Part shown: piece after piece, positions 25,395 to 34,648 of the stretch
Layout of the letters: every line of letters begins with the position of its first letter
How positions within the stretch are numbered: the stretch's first letter is position 1
NCBI RefSeq assembly: GCF_011947195.1
Contig: NZ_JAATVY010000012.1
Span: 124,001-188,000, forward strand
Length of the DNA: 64,000 nt
Direction of reading: 5' to 3'
DNA from: Planosporangium thailandense
Lineage (GTDB): Bacteria; Actinomycetota; Actinomycetes; Mycobacteriales; Micromonosporaceae
Notes under the pieces: model-generated
The model's database searches: none
Told to the model about the DNA's origin: nothing
What the model saw: only the letters and a program-made list of their open reading frames with translations
Position numbers and translations under genes: made by a program

Positions 25395-26131
25395 TTTCCT
25401 GCCTCCGCGTTCACGCTGTCGGGGCGGACGCTCGCCGTGTCGTCGCCGCTTCGGGCCCGCAGCACCAGCACCGTCGCGGCGGCGGCCGCGAGCAGCACGG
25501 GTACGCCGGCCGGCACGAACGGCACGGAGACCAGCGCGACCAGGGCGGCGACCACGGCGATCACCCAAGGCTGCCGGGTACGCATGCGCGAGGCGAGCAG
25601 CGCCAGGAACGCGGCCGGCGCGGCGGCGTCCAGGCCGAGCACCTCGGGGTTGCGCAGCGCCTGCGCGCCGAAGCCACCGAGCAGGGTGCCGAGATTCCAC
25701 AGGATGAACACGGACAGGCCGGTCGACCAGAAGCCGAGCCGCGCCGCGCGCTCCGAGTCGCGGCCCACCGCCATCGCCGTGCTCTCGTCGATCACCAGTT
25801 GGGCGGCGCCGGCCCGCTTCAGACCCCGTACCTTCAGCAGCGGCGCCAGTCGCAGCCCGTAGAGCGCGTTCCGCGACCCGAGCAGGACCGCCGTGCCGGC
25901 CGCCGCGACCGCCGAACCGCCCGCTCCGAGCACGCCCACCAGCGCGAACTGGGAACCACCGCTGAACAGCAGCAGCGACAGCACGCAGGTCTGGAGCACC
26001 GACAGGCCGGAGGCGACGGAGATCGCGCCGAACGACAGCGCGTACGCCCCGGTGGCGACCCCGATGCCGATGGCGTCCCGGATGATCGCCGACCGGTTGG
26101 GTGTCGGTTCGGTCTCTGGTGCGTTTCCCAT
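25391..26131 (-). CDS. azlC: AzlC-type branched-chain amino acid exporter
   Basis: 246 residues with six or seven membrane helices. The conserved AzlC features are SFGAISVASGLSVLQTCVLS, LLLFSGGSQFALVGVLGAGG, GSRNALYGLRLAPLL and LVIDESTAMAVGR. It exports branched-chain amino acids or analogues with AzlD encoded next. ATG 26131. The divergent 96-bp gap to the S33 peptidase gene holds its promoter. The unusual N terminus (GNAPETEPTPN) is cytosolic. Confidence 0.93.
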   Translation of the reverse strand: MGNAPETEPTPNRSAIIRDAIGIGVATGAYALSFGAISVASGLSVLQTCVLSLLLFSGGSQFALVGVLGAGGSAVAAAGTAVLLGSRNALYGLRLAPLLKVRGLKRAGAAQLVIDESTAMAVGRDSERAARLGFWSTGLSVFILWNLGTLLGGFGAQALRNPEVLGLDAAAPAAFLALLASRMRTRQPWVIAVVAALVALVSVPFVPAGVPVLLAAAAATVLVLRARSGDDTASVRPDSVNAEAGK

Positions 26132-26227
26132 GCTGCCTGGATCGTATGCCACGGCGAGTGAAGATCTATTTCCCGTGCGCGGAGACGCGGCCCCGTGCGT
26201 GGCGGTGGGATGGTTGAATTTACGAGC

Positions 26228-27952
26228 ATGAATGTATTGACGCGTAGGCCTCCCGGACCTGTCGCCAAAGCGGTTGGGGCGTGCACACTCGTCCTCGCCG
26301 GCCTGGCGGCGAGCACCCCCGCCGTCGCCGCACCGAGCGCCGGCGAGCGCTTGACCGCACCGGCCCTGACGGCCACCGAGAACTCGTCGTACGCCCGGCA
26401 GAAACTGTCCTGGCACAAATGCTTCGCCGAACCGCCGGAGGGGGCGCCACCGGGCGCGGAGCGCCTCGAATGCGCCACGATGCGCGCGCCGCTCAACTGG
26501 GGGCAGCCCGGCGCCGACCAGTACGTCGAGATCGCCGTGAGCCGACTGCGCCCGGCAACGGCCCAGCCGCGCGGAACGCTCTTCATCAACCCCGGCGGCC
26601 CCGGCGGCCCGGGCCTGACGATGCCGCTGGTGCTGCTGCAACGGTCCGCGGTCGCCGACGCGTACGAACTGGTCGGATTCGACGTGCGCGGCACCGGTCA
26701 GAGCACGAACGTCACCTGCGGCGGCACGAGCACGAGCCCGAACGACCCGCGGGACCGGTCGAAAACCAACCTCGATCTCATGCACGACGCGGCGGACGTG
26801 TTCGTCAGGCACTGCGTGTACCGCAGCGGCCCGCTCCTGCGGTACGTCACCACCGAACAGACCGTGCGCGATCTGGACCTGCTGCGCCACCTGCTGGGCT
26901 GGCAGAAAATCAGCTGGGTCGGCTACAGCGGCGGCACCTGGCTCGGGGCGTACTACGCCACCTTCTTCCCCGGCCACGTCGACCGGTTCGTGCTCGACTC
27001 CAACACCGAGTTCACCGCCCCCTGGCAGAGCTCGTTCGGCTGGCAGCCGCTCGGTTTCGAGCGTCGGTTCCGCGAGGACTTCGCCACCTGGGCAGCCGGG
27101 TACGACACCCGCTTCCACCTCGGCGGCACCGCCGACGACGTGCGACGCTTCTACGAGCGGCTCCGCGCGGACGTGGTCCGCGACCCGTTGCTCTTCCTCG
27201 GCCTCATCCCCATCGACGGGCCGGTGCTCGACGGGGTGATCCTGCAGTCGATGTACAGCAAGCAGTCCTTCCAGCCGCTCGCCGAGCTCCTGCAGGAGCT
27301 GCGGGCGCAGGTCGACGCCCGAGCCGCGGGCAGCCCGCCGCCGGCGTTGTCGGCGGCCGCCCGGGCGACGCTCGACGCGGCCCGCCGGACCTCACCCGAC
27401 CTGTTGCCGGTGGCGGCGGCCGATGCGTTCCCGGCCACGTTCTTCGCGATCACCTGCCAGGACACCCCGTGGAACCGCAGCCGGCAGTTCTGGGAGAAGG
27501 AGTCCGCGCGGCAGGGGAGCCAGTACCCGCTCGCCGGCTGGGCCAGCGTCGCGCATCCGTGTGCGGCGTGGCCGCGTCCGAACATCACCCTGCCCAAGCC
27601 GACCGGCCGTGGCGTTCCGCCGGTGCTGATGGTGGAATCCACGCACGACCCGGCCACCCCGTACGAGGGCGCGGTCCGGGCGCACCGCGCGTTCGCCGGG
27701 TCGCGGCTGCTCACCGTCACCAACGAGGGCGACCACGGCATCTACACCATGGGCAACCAGTGCGTCGACGGACTGGTCGACACATTCCTGCTCACCGGCG
27801 CGCTGCCGGCCACCGACACCGAGTGTGCGGGTACCGGAATCCCGGCCCCGACCGACCCGTCGCAGCCGCAGGCGTTCGCCCGGCGCCTGCCGGCCAATCC
27901 GCTGCAGCTCAACGAGTACTACACCAAGGTCGCCGGGCCGACCACGCGCTGA
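26228..27952 (+). CDS. Secreted S33-family alpha/beta hydrolase (tripeptidyl aminopeptidase-like)
   Basis: 574 residues. The signal peptide (KAVGACTLVLAGLAASTPAV then AAP) is cleaved near residue 35. The hydrolase core has the oxyanion loop INPGGPGGPG, nucleophile WVGYSGGTWLG (Ser in GYSGG), DVRGTGQS, and a C-terminal TAP-like domain with VESTHDPATPYEGAV (catalytic Asp) and EGDHGIY (His). This matches Streptomyces SlpD/TAP-type exported peptidases that trim tripeptides from protein N termini. ATG 26228. A strong terminator follows. Confidence 0.93.
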   Translation: MNVLTRRPPGPVAKAVGACTLVLAGLAASTPAVAAPSAGERLTAPALTATENSSYARQKLSWHKCFAEPPEGAPPGAERLECATMRAPLNWGQPGADQYVEIAVSRLRPATAQPRGTLFINPGGPGGPGLTMPLVLLQRSAVADAYELVGFDVRGTGQSTNVTCGGTSTSPNDPRDRSKTNLDLMHDAADVFVRHCVYRSGPLLRYVTTEQTVRDLDLLRHLLGWQKISWVGYSGGTWLGAYYATFFPGHVDRFVLDSNTEFTAPWQSSFGWQPLGFERRFREDFATWAAGYDTRFHLGGTADDVRRFYERLRADVVRDPLLFLGLIPIDGPVLDGVILQSMYSKQSFQPLAELLQELRAQVDARAAGSPPPALSAAARATLDAARRTSPDLLPVAAADAFPATFFAITCQDTPWNRSRQFWEKESARQGSQYPLAGWASVAHPCAAWPRPNITLPKPTGRGVPPVLMVESTHDPATPYEGAVRAHRAFAGSRLLTVTNEGDHGIYTMGNQCVDGLVDTFLLTGALPATDTECAGTGIPAPTDPSQPQAFARRLPANPLQLNEYYTKVAGPTTR

Positions 27953-27968
27953 CCGGCCAGTGAACACA

Positions 27969-28002
27969 CCGGGGCGTCCGGCGTCACAGCCGGGCGCCCC
28001 GG
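27969..28002 (+). terminator. 14-bp hairpin after the S33 peptidase gene
   Basis: ccggggcg/cgccccgg continues into ccggc/gccgg across a T-G pair, loop gtcaca. It lies 16 bases past the stop codon. Immediately after it, two imperfect 23-bp repeats (actcgctgc.gggtgtcccg) run to about 28049. Confidence 0.7.
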
Positions 28003-28104
28003 CTACTCGCTGCGGGGTGTCCCGGTTGCTCGCTGCCGGGTGTCCCGCGCGCGTACCCGGGTAGTGCAGGCGTCCCTGAAAGCTCGCATCCCTGGAGGTG
28101 GGTG

Positions 28105-29019
28105 ATGGCGGAATCCGACATCGTGACGGCGACCCGGCAACGGCTGGGCGCGGTCGGGGTGTGGTCGGCGGTGCTGCGCCGTGAGACCCCCGACGCGCAG
28201 CGCGCCTTCGCCCACCGTGTCGAGGAGCTGGGGTACCGGTCGCTGTGGGCGGGCGAGGTCGTCGGCGCCAACGACGTCTTCGTCGACCAGGCTGTCTGGC
28301 TGTGCGGCACGTCACGGATCATGACCGGGGCCGGCATCGCCAACATCTGGGGCCGGCACCCGGCCGCCACCCAGGTCGCCGCCGCGACGCTGGAGGCCGC
28401 CTGGCCCGGCCGGACCATCACCGGCCTCGGCGTCAGCCACGCGTCCGCGATCGAGCGGACCGGCCAGACGTACGAGCGCCCGCTCGAACGGATGCGCACC
28501 TACCTCGACGCCATGGACCAGGCCGCCGCCGGAACGGCGCCCAACCGGGCCACCCCGGTCCGCGTGCTCGCCGCGCTGCGCCGCCGCATGCTGGAGCTGG
28601 CCCGCGACCGCACCGCCGGAGCGCACACCTACTTCGTACCGCCGGAGCACACCCGGCTCGCCCGCGAGATCCTCGGGCCCGACCGGCTGCTCATCCCCGA
28701 ACAGGCCGTGGTCGTCGAGACCGACCCGGTGCGGGCCCGCGCCGAGGCCCGCGAGCACACCCGGTTCTACCTCGGCCTGCCCAACTACGTGAACAGCCTC
28801 AAGCAGCTCGGCTTCGGCGACGACGACTTCGCCGACGGTGGCAGCGACCGGCTCGTCGACGCGATCGTGGCGTGGGGCGACGCGGACGCGATCGCGGCGC
28901 GGATCCGGGAGCACCGCGACGCCGGCGCCGACCACGTACTGATCCAGGCGCTCGGCCCGGACGCCGACGCGGTCCGGCGGCAGTTGGGGTGGCTCGCGCC
29001 GGCGGTGCTGCGGGGTTAG
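28105..29019 (+). CDS. LLM-class oxidoreductase, probably F420-dependent
   Basis: 304 residues of the luciferase-like TIM-barrel superfamily. GYRSLWAGEVVGANDVFVDQ, MTGAGIANIWGRHPAATQVA and ITGLGVSHASAIERTGQTYE match the actinobacterial TIGR03620 subgroup. Later FYLGLPNYVNSLKQLGFG and GADHVLIQALG complete the fold. Such proteins use coenzyme F420; the substrate is unknown. ATG 28105 has GGAGG six bases upstream (GTG 28102 also possible). It is convergent with the next gene, and the stop codons overlap by four bases. Confidence 0.9.
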   Translation: MAESDIVTATRQRLGAVGVWSAVLRRETPDAQRAFAHRVEELGYRSLWAGEVVGANDVFVDQAVWLCGTSRIMTGAGIANIWGRHPAATQVAAATLEAAWPGRTITGLGVSHASAIERTGQTYERPLERMRTYLDAMDQAAAGTAPNRATPVRVLAALRRRMLELARDRTAGAHTYFVPPEHTRLAREILGPDRLLIPEQAVVVETDPVRARAEAREHTRFYLGLPNYVNSLKQLGFGDDDFADGGSDRLVDAIVAWGDADAIAARIREHRDAGADHVLIQALGPDADAVRRQLGWLAPAVLRG

Positions 29020-30128
29020 GGCCAACGTGCGTACACCTCCGGGATCGCCCTGGCGACGTCGTCGGGGAACGCCTCGAATGGCGTCGCCTCCACCGTCCGC
29101 TTCGCGCCGCGCCCGGCGTGCTTCCAGACCCCGACGACGCGGCCGTCGCTGACGACCGTGGGCCGGAACACGCCGTTGCCGCCGGGGACGATCCGGTCGG
29201 CGAACTCGGCCGGCAGGGCGGCGCTGCGGTCCGCGTAGCCGAGCATGAATTCGTCGAAGCCGGGGAGCAGGAAGACGCCCCGCGCGTGGTCGGAGTGGGC
29301 GTCGAGCAGGTCGGGAGTCTGCGGGTCCATCAGGTACTCCACGCCGTCGACGTCGAAGCGGGCCAGCCGGGGCCGGGCGACCGCGAGACCGGCGCGTACG
29401 TCGGCCATCGTGAGGTTGGTCCACCGCGCGAAATCCTTGACGGTCGCCGGACCGTGGCCGCGAAAATAACGCCAGGCCAGCTCGCCGAGCGCCGCCTCGC
29501 GCTCCGGGCGTCGCGGGTTGGTGATCCACTCGTCGACGAGCACCAGCCGCTGCTCGCCGTCGCGCATCGGGCCGAAGCACAGCGTCCCGGTCTGCGCCAG
29601 GTGCCCGATCATGTGGTAGCCGCGCTGGCCCGTCGTGTCCAGGCCGCCGTCGTTCCACACGGCGAGCAGCTCGTCGCGGCGTAGCTCGCGGCCACCGGTC
29701 AGCGCCTCGACGGCCAGCTTCCGGGCCCGGTCGAGGGTAGCCTCGTCGAGGCCGAGCTGGGCCCGGCGCGCGGCCGCGCCGGCGATCACGCGCGGTGTCA
29801 GAAGCTCCAGCAACCAGGGCAGGTCCTCGGCCGCGACGAAGTGGAGGGTGCCCCGCATCGGCCACGACCGCACGATCTCACCGGCGTCGCACGCGGCCTC
29901 GACAGCGTGGCGGGTGCCGGCGCCGTCGATGCTTGGCGCGCTGCTTGCGGCGCTGCTTGCGGCGCGGCTTGTAGTGCTTCGCAGCGCGACCGAGGCGATG
30001 GCGCCGCCCAGATCCTGGGCCTGCACGGCGGTCAGCCAGCGGACCACCTCGGCCGCGGTCGGCAGCCCGGGGCCGGCGAGGCGCTGGGCGGCGAGCCGCA
30101 GCAGCGCGACATCGTTGAGCGTCGTCAT
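29016..30128 (-). CDS. Winged-helix DNA-binding protein (AlkX/HTH_42 type)
   Basis: 370 residues. VVRWLTAVQAQDLGGAIASV and IVRSWPMRGTLHFVAAEDLP are hallmarks of the HTH_42 family that includes DNA glycosylase-like AlkX/YcaQ proteins. RGYHMIGHLAQTGTLCFGP and FLLPGFDEFMLGYADR follow. An Ala/Ser repeat insertion (RAASSAASSAPS), encoded by near-identical gcgctgcttgcg repeats, extends the loop after residue 50. It may unhook cross-links or act on damaged DNA, but this is inferred from the family. ATG 30128. Confidence 0.88.
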   Translation of the reverse strand: MTTLNDVALLRLAAQRLAGPGLPTAAEVVRWLTAVQAQDLGGAIASVALRSTTSRAASSAASSAPSIDGAGTRHAVEAACDAGEIVRSWPMRGTLHFVAAEDLPWLLELLTPRVIAGAAARRAQLGLDEATLDRARKLAVEALTGGRELRRDELLAVWNDGGLDTTGQRGYHMIGHLAQTGTLCFGPMRDGEQRLVLVDEWITNPRRPEREAALGELAWRYFRGHGPATVKDFARWTNLTMADVRAGLAVARPRLARFDVDGVEYLMDPQTPDLLDAHSDHARGVFLLPGFDEFMLGYADRSAALPAEFADRIVPGGNGVFRPTVVSDGRVVGVWKHAGRGAKRTVEATPFEAFPDDVARAIPEVYARWP

Positions 30129-30288
30129 GGCGTCGAGTGCAGCACACCGGTATGACAGGTCGGTGTGACGTTGCCGGCGTGACACGACGGATACGCCGCG
30201 GACGTTCCCCGGTGGGCGGCCTGCCGTTGGCGCCCTCGGTCGGGCCCGGAGCGCGACCCGGCGGCCGACGTACGGTCCCGGGCGCGGC

Positions 30289-30864
30289 TCAGTCGGTCAG
30301 CGTGGCGGTGGCGGCGCCCTGCGGCGCCGTCTCGACCCGGTGCCGGCGGTGGCGTGCCAGCAGCAGAATGCCGCGGGTCACCCACATGCCGGCGCTCAGG
30401 AAGATGAGGTCGGTCGAGATCACGCGCAGCGGCGTCGGGTGGGTCATCGCAACGGTGCCGTTGGGCCCGTACTGGGACGGGCCCGCCGCGAACTGCACGG
30501 CGATCCGGAGCACGAAGGTCGCCAGGATGATGGCCATGAAGACGGCGTCGCCGCGCATCCACAGCTCACCGGTGTTCGGGTCGGTGTAGAACTTCACGGT
30601 CCGCACCAGCAGCCATCCGATGCCGCAGCCGGCGGCCAGCGCCACCGGGGCCACGATCAGACCGAGCGGCGACGACACCAGGATCGGCGCGCTGCCGACG
30701 ATGGCGAGCAGCAGCAGGAAGCCGATGATCGCCGTACGGATGCCGATGGCGCGGGGACGTACCGGCTGTGGGCGGGCGCGCCGGTACATGCGGAGAATCA
30801 CCAGGCCGGCGATGAGGGCGATCGGCACGATGCGGGCTGCGGTCACGAGCGGCAACGGTACCAA
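30289..30864 (-). CDS. DUF1453-like membrane protein
   Basis: About 191 residues with five hydrophobic helices (IVPIALIAGLVILRMY, AIIGFLLLLAIVGSAP, LIVAPVALAAGCGIGWLLV and others). A conserved cytosolic loop VKFYTDPNTGELWMRGD resembles DUF1453/CcdC-type proteins. The N terminus is uncertain: the frame can start at TTG 30864 or GTG 30846 and neither has a clear ribosome-binding site. The role is unknown. Confidence 0.75.
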   Translation of the reverse strand: MVPLPLVTAARIVPIALIAGLVILRMYRRARPQPVRPRAIGIRTAIIGFLLLLAIVGSAPILVSSPLGLIVAPVALAAGCGIGWLLVRTVKFYTDPNTGELWMRGDAVFMAIILATFVLRIAVQFAAGPSQYGPNGTVAMTHPTPLRVISTDLIFLSAGMWVTRGILLLARHRRHRVETAPQGAATATLTD

Positions 30865-30887
30865 GGGAGATCAGCGGGAGGGTTTGG

Positions 30888-31140
30888 AAGATCCAGGTCG
30901 ACGTCGGCTTCGACCGCATGGGAGGAGAAGAAGGTCGGCCACGGCATCCTCGTCACAACCTCCTGGTTCACGGCGGGTGGGTGGCAGAAGGCACGCGACC
31001 ATGGTCGAATCGAACTCGTCGACGGCCAACGCTGGGTGCATCTCATCAAGGAGCACCTCGGCAAGGACGTCCTGATCGGCATGAAGCGACCCAGAAACGC
31101 GAGCACCGGTCCCGCTAGAAATCCGACTGCGAAGCAGTGA
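30888..31140 (+). pseudogene. C-terminal remnant of a Mrr-like restriction endonuclease
   Basis: The frame from about 30920 reads EEKKVGHGILVTTSWFTAGG, then DHGRIELVDGQ and HLIKEHLGKDVLIG to the stop at 31140. This is the typical C-terminal end of Mrr/restriction-endonuclease-like proteins ('G.LVTTSWF', then 'liDG...HL.KEHLG'). Upstream codons from 30888 (KIQVDVGFDRM) seem to belong to the same gene but are shifted by one base at gcatgggagg. The catalytic PD-(D/E)XK part is missing. It lies 210 bases before the four-gene operon. Confidence 0.65.
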
Positions 31141-31350
31141 GCGGTGCTCTCGAAAATAGTGAGCGGCGCTCTCGTCGGTTCTTCAGAGCCGGTCAGTGAT
31201 CGGGGTCGTGTCATGTCGGTGCTCCTGGCCAGGGGAACCCTTCGGAGTCCTTGCCGGTCCCGGCGCACGCTAGCAAGTCGGTGCCGTCGGAGACGAAGGT
31301 CATCCAAACTGGTGATTGCTGGAAAATGCTGGAACCCGTAGGTTCGGCCG

Positions 31351-32100
31351 GTGCCCACCCCGGTAGACGTGCTCGAGCGCCGCATCGACGAGCTGCGCGT
31401 CGCCGTACGCCAGGCTGTGCTGGCCGGCGACCGGGCCCAGGCGACGGCGCTGCGCGCGGAGCTGCGGCGGGCCGAACGGGAGTGGGACGACGCGCTCGAC
31501 GAGTTCGCTGACCAGACGCCGGTTCCGCCGCTGCTTCCCATCCGTGACCAGGTACACAACGCGCTGACCCTGCTCGGCGTGCCGGCCGCACCGAAGCTGC
31601 TCATCGCCGTCCACGAGGCGTTCTTCGCCGGCGAGATCGTCGGCGCGCGGCTGACCAGCCTCCGCCGCGATGAGGAGCGGTCGTTCCGCGCCGCGCCGCG
31701 TCAGCGCCCGTACTATCTCTGCTCCGCCCTGACCGCCGACCTGCTCGCGCCGGCCCGCGGCCTCCTCGCCGTCTCGACCTGGCCGCTGGACCGTCGCATC
31801 GTCGGGCCCCTCAGCGCTCGCGTCGACTTCCTCACCGCGGCGATCCGGATCGCCGAGCAGGCCGAACGGCACCCCGGGGCGGAGCGGCTGCTGCGGCGGT
31901 TCGCCGTCAACATCCCCGGCGCCACCGATTCTTCCTTCGCCGACGTGAAGCCCGAGGTGGTGGTGCGCGCGGCCCGCGCCGAGCTCGCGGTCCACGAAGG
32001 CGCGGACCGGTCGCACCGCGAAGCGGCCGCCGAGCGGGCCCGTACCCAGCTCGACGACGCGGCACAGTTGTTCGGGAGCCGGGAGTTGCAACGCACATGA
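31351..32100 (+). CDS. Helical/winged-helix protein, first gene of nuclease-helicase operon
   Basis: A 249-residue cytosolic protein of no recognised family. Residues 8-52 form a long charged helix with coiled-coil pattern (LERRIDELRVAVRQAVLAG, then LRAELRRAEREWDDAL). Residues 65-150 read like a winged-helix domain (QVHNALTLLGVPAAPKLLIA, FFAGEIVGARLTSLRRDEE, then YYLCSALTADLLAPARGLLA). The rest is helical. GTG 31351. Its stop overlaps the next start (ATGA), which makes it part of a four-gene translationally coupled unit. A DNA-binding or regulatory subunit role is a guess. Confidence 0.85.
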   Translation: MPTPVDVLERRIDELRVAVRQAVLAGDRAQATALRAELRRAEREWDDALDEFADQTPVPPLLPIRDQVHNALTLLGVPAAPKLLIAVHEAFFAGEIVGARLTSLRRDEERSFRAAPRQRPYYLCSALTADLLAPARGLLAVSTWPLDRRIVGPLSARVDFLTAAIRIAEQAERHPGAERLLRRFAVNIPGATDSSFADVKPEVVVRAARAELAVHEGADRSHREAAAERARTQLDDAAQLFGSRELQRT

Positions 32101-33188
32101 CGTCCCCAGAACGCCTGCGCGGCGCTGCCGCGCCGAAAAGCCACAACGCGCGTACGATCGCCGCGCTCACCACAAACCCCGGCTGCTCCCGGCGCGCGGT
32201 GATGGACGCGGCCGGAATCGACAAGGAGCGGCTGGCGGCGTACGTGGGTTTCCCGGCGCGATTCGGTCAGTCGCAGTTCGCCATCACGCGCGGAAACGTG
32301 TTCGAGGCGCAGCTGAAAGCCGACGGGTGCGCGGAGCTGCTTCGCCTGTTGCGTGAGGTGCTGGGGCTGCCGATTCCGCAGGTGTCGTACGACGACCTGG
32401 AGTCGGTCGACCAGCTGGACGCGCGAGCTGACCGGTCCCGGGAACTTCTGACGCGGGCCGCGGGCGGTGAATCCGGGACGCTGTTCGACCACCCGCTGCT
32501 GCGGCTGGAGGTCGGCGGCCGGTGGGTCTATCTTGAGCCGGATCTGATCGCACTGCAGTTCGGTGGCACGTTCTACGTCGTGGAGATCAAGTCGTTCGCC
32601 GTCATCGACGGGCAGGCCGACGGTACGAAGGTGTCGGCTGCCGCGACCCAGGCGGCCGTGTACGTGCTCGCGCTGCGCCGGCTGCTCGCCGAGGCCGGGC
32701 ACGACCCGGGGCTCGTCTCGCACGAGGTCGTCCTCGTCTGCCCGGAGAACTTCTCCAACCGTCCTGTTGCGACGCTGGTGGACGTACGCAAGAAGCTGTC
32801 AGTGTTGGAGCGGCAGCTGGCCCGGATGGCGCGGATCGACCCGATCCTCGAATCGCTGTCGCCGGACCTCACGTTCGACCTACGGCCCGACTCCTCCGGT
32901 GTGCCCCAGCGGCCCGTCGCTGAACTGGTCGACGGGCTCGGGCAGATCGACGCGCGGTATTCGCCGGAGTGCCTGGCAAACTGCGAGCTGGCGTTCTTCT
33001 GCCGGCACGAGGCGCGCGGGACGACCGCTTCCCTGGGGAAGTCGGTACGCGAGGAGCTGGGCGGGGTTCCGTCGGTCGATCTCGCGCTGTCACTCGCGTC
33101 GGGTGCTGTCGCTCCTGCTGATGATCAGGAGGAGGCGGCCGCGATGCTGCGGTTCGCCGCACAGCTGCGTTCGGAGTGCCTGTCGTGA
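32097..33188 (+). CDS. Cas4/AddB-like PD-(D/E)XK nuclease with four-cysteine cluster
   Basis: 363 residues. The nuclease core shows RGNVFEAQL (about 65-73), YLEPDLIAL with Asp149, YVVEIKSFA with Glu163/Lys165 and a QAAVYVLALRR helix with Gln185: the RecB/Cas4-type motif set. Cys30 plus Cys292, Cys296 and Cys302 (ECLANCELAFFC, C-x3-C-x5-C) mimic the split four-Cys Fe-S site of Cas4, AddB and Dna2. Coupled by ATGA to the preceding gene and by GTGA to the next. A helicase is encoded two genes on, so a Dna2-like end-processing pair split over two proteins is inferred. Confidence 0.85.
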   Translation: MTSPERLRGAAAPKSHNARTIAALTTNPGCSRRAVMDAAGIDKERLAAYVGFPARFGQSQFAITRGNVFEAQLKADGCAELLRLLREVLGLPIPQVSYDDLESVDQLDARADRSRELLTRAAGGESGTLFDHPLLRLEVGGRWVYLEPDLIALQFGGTFYVVEIKSFAVIDGQADGTKVSAAATQAAVYVLALRRLLAEAGHDPGLVSHEVVLVCPENFSNRPVATLVDVRKKLSVLERQLARMARIDPILESLSPDLTFDLRPDSSGVPQRPVAELVDGLGQIDARYSPECLANCELAFFCRHEARGTTASLGKSVREELGGVPSVDLALSLASGAVAPADDQEEAAAMLRFAAQLRSECLS

Positions 33189-34648
33189 GCGCGTTGACGG
33201 CGCTGGCCCGGGTGTCGGCGGTCTCGTCCGGTGTGGCGCAGCGGATCGCGACCGTCCGGCACGTTCACCTGTCGGACCGGCCGCTGGTGTTCATCCCGTT
33301 GGCGTTGGCGGGGGAGGCGAACGCTCCACTGGCCGCGCTGGTCGGCTCCTCGTTCGACTCGCCACAGCTGTTGGTCGTGCTGCAGCCGCGCAACCGGGAC
33401 GAGCGGTTTGCTTTTGCCGCCCGGTTGGCTGCGGTATTTCTGTCGTATGTGGACAGTTTCCGTGGGGAGACCGAGACGGTGCCCGCCGGGCGGAACACGG
33501 ATCCGCGCGAGCGGTATGTGGACGCGCCGCAGATTCTGGTACCGAATGGTGGCGGCGTCGGGTTTGTGCGGCTGCTGGGGCGGTCGACGCGCTTCCGGCG
33601 TACGGAAGGGGAGTACGCGGTCGAACCCTCGGTACCGTTGCTCGGGCGGTGGCTGACCTTCTTCGCCGAGCGGGCCGAGTACCCGGGATCATCGTTGCTT
33701 TTGAATATGACGGGGGCGCTCGGCATGCACTGGGCGACCGGCCAGAGCGCGGTCGAGGACGCCAACCTCGCGGCGCTGGTCGGCTGGATCGACCCGCCGG
33801 ACGGGATGACCGGCGCTGACGCGGCGCTGGAGGCGGAGGATCCGCTGACGTGGCCACCGGCCGGGCCGGCGACCGACCCGACCTTCGACAACGAGATACT
33901 CGCGCCGGCGATCGAGGCGGGCTCGCTGTCCAGGCTGGAGTCGGCGCTGCGCAGACAGTTGGAGCCGACGTGGGAGCTGATGTGGCGCGGCGTTTCACTG
34001 CTGCGTAATTTGCCGCCGGGGGCTCGCGTCGAGCGGCGCTGGGCTGAGGATCGGGACGCGTTCACGGGGTATGCGTCGTACGTCGATGAGGGCGGGTACC
34101 CGCAGGCTCGACGGGACGGGGCGGTCGCCGCGGCGCAGCGCCTGGCGCGGCTGGAGCGGGCCCAGGTGCTGTACGACGCGCAGCGGGCGTACGACGACCC
34201 GCTGATTCTGGCGGAGTACCGGCTGACCGGCGAGGCGTTCGCGGGGACCGTGACGGCGTCGGCGCCGGACCGGATAGACGACAGCGGCAAGCGGCGGGTG
34301 CTGCGGCCGCGAGTGACGGTTTCGTCGTCGGACCCGGTTCGCTTCGAACCTGGGGTTTCGGTGGTGTCGCCGGCGCGGCCGTCGCAGACCGGCCGCGTCG
34401 TGTCGGTGTCGCCGCTGCCGTCGGGTTTCGAGGTCGTGTTGGAGCTGTCGGGCGGGATGGGGCGCGGGCTGACCGCCCCGCCGGGGAGCGTGCCCGAGGT
34501 GGGGGAGCGGTTGACGTACACCACGCTGACGGAGTCGTACCAGGCCCCGGCCGCCTTCCCAGCGCGCGAGGAGACACCGTGGACGCACGGCGGGCCGCCG
34601 GTCGAGTACGTGCCGGACGATGACGATGCGGTGGAGGAGTGGTCGTGA
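33185..34648 (+). CDS. Unknown 487-residue protein of the nuclease-helicase operon
   Basis: No family is recognised. Visible parts are an N-terminal alpha/beta region (RPLVFIPLALAGEANAPLAA, then SPQLLVVLQPRNRDERFAFA), a GMHWATGQSAVEDANLAALV stretch in the middle, a helical part with RLARLERAQVLYDAQRAYDD, and a C-terminal beta-rich domain (GRVVSVSPLPSGFEVVLEL) that resembles the small barrel inserted before helicase cores. It ends in an acidic tail. GTG 33185 overlaps the previous stop (GTGA) and its own stop overlaps the helicase start, so it is almost certainly a subunit of one machine. Confidence 0.85.
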   Translation: MSALTALARVSAVSSGVAQRIATVRHVHLSDRPLVFIPLALAGEANAPLAALVGSSFDSPQLLVVLQPRNRDERFAFAARLAAVFLSYVDSFRGETETVPAGRNTDPRERYVDAPQILVPNGGGVGFVRLLGRSTRFRRTEGEYAVEPSVPLLGRWLTFFAERAEYPGSSLLLNMTGALGMHWATGQSAVEDANLAALVGWIDPPDGMTGADAALEAEDPLTWPPAGPATDPTFDNEILAPAIEAGSLSRLESALRRQLEPTWELMWRGVSLLRNLPPGARVERRWAEDRDAFTGYASYVDEGGYPQARRDGAVAAAQRLARLERAQVLYDAQRAYDDPLILAEYRLTGEAFAGTVTASAPDRIDDSGKRRVLRPRVTVSSSDPVRFEPGVSVVSPARPSQTGRVVSVSPLPSGFEVVLELSGGMGRGLTAPPGSVPEVGERLTYTTLTESYQAPAAFPAREETPWTHGGPPVEYVPDDDDAVEEWS

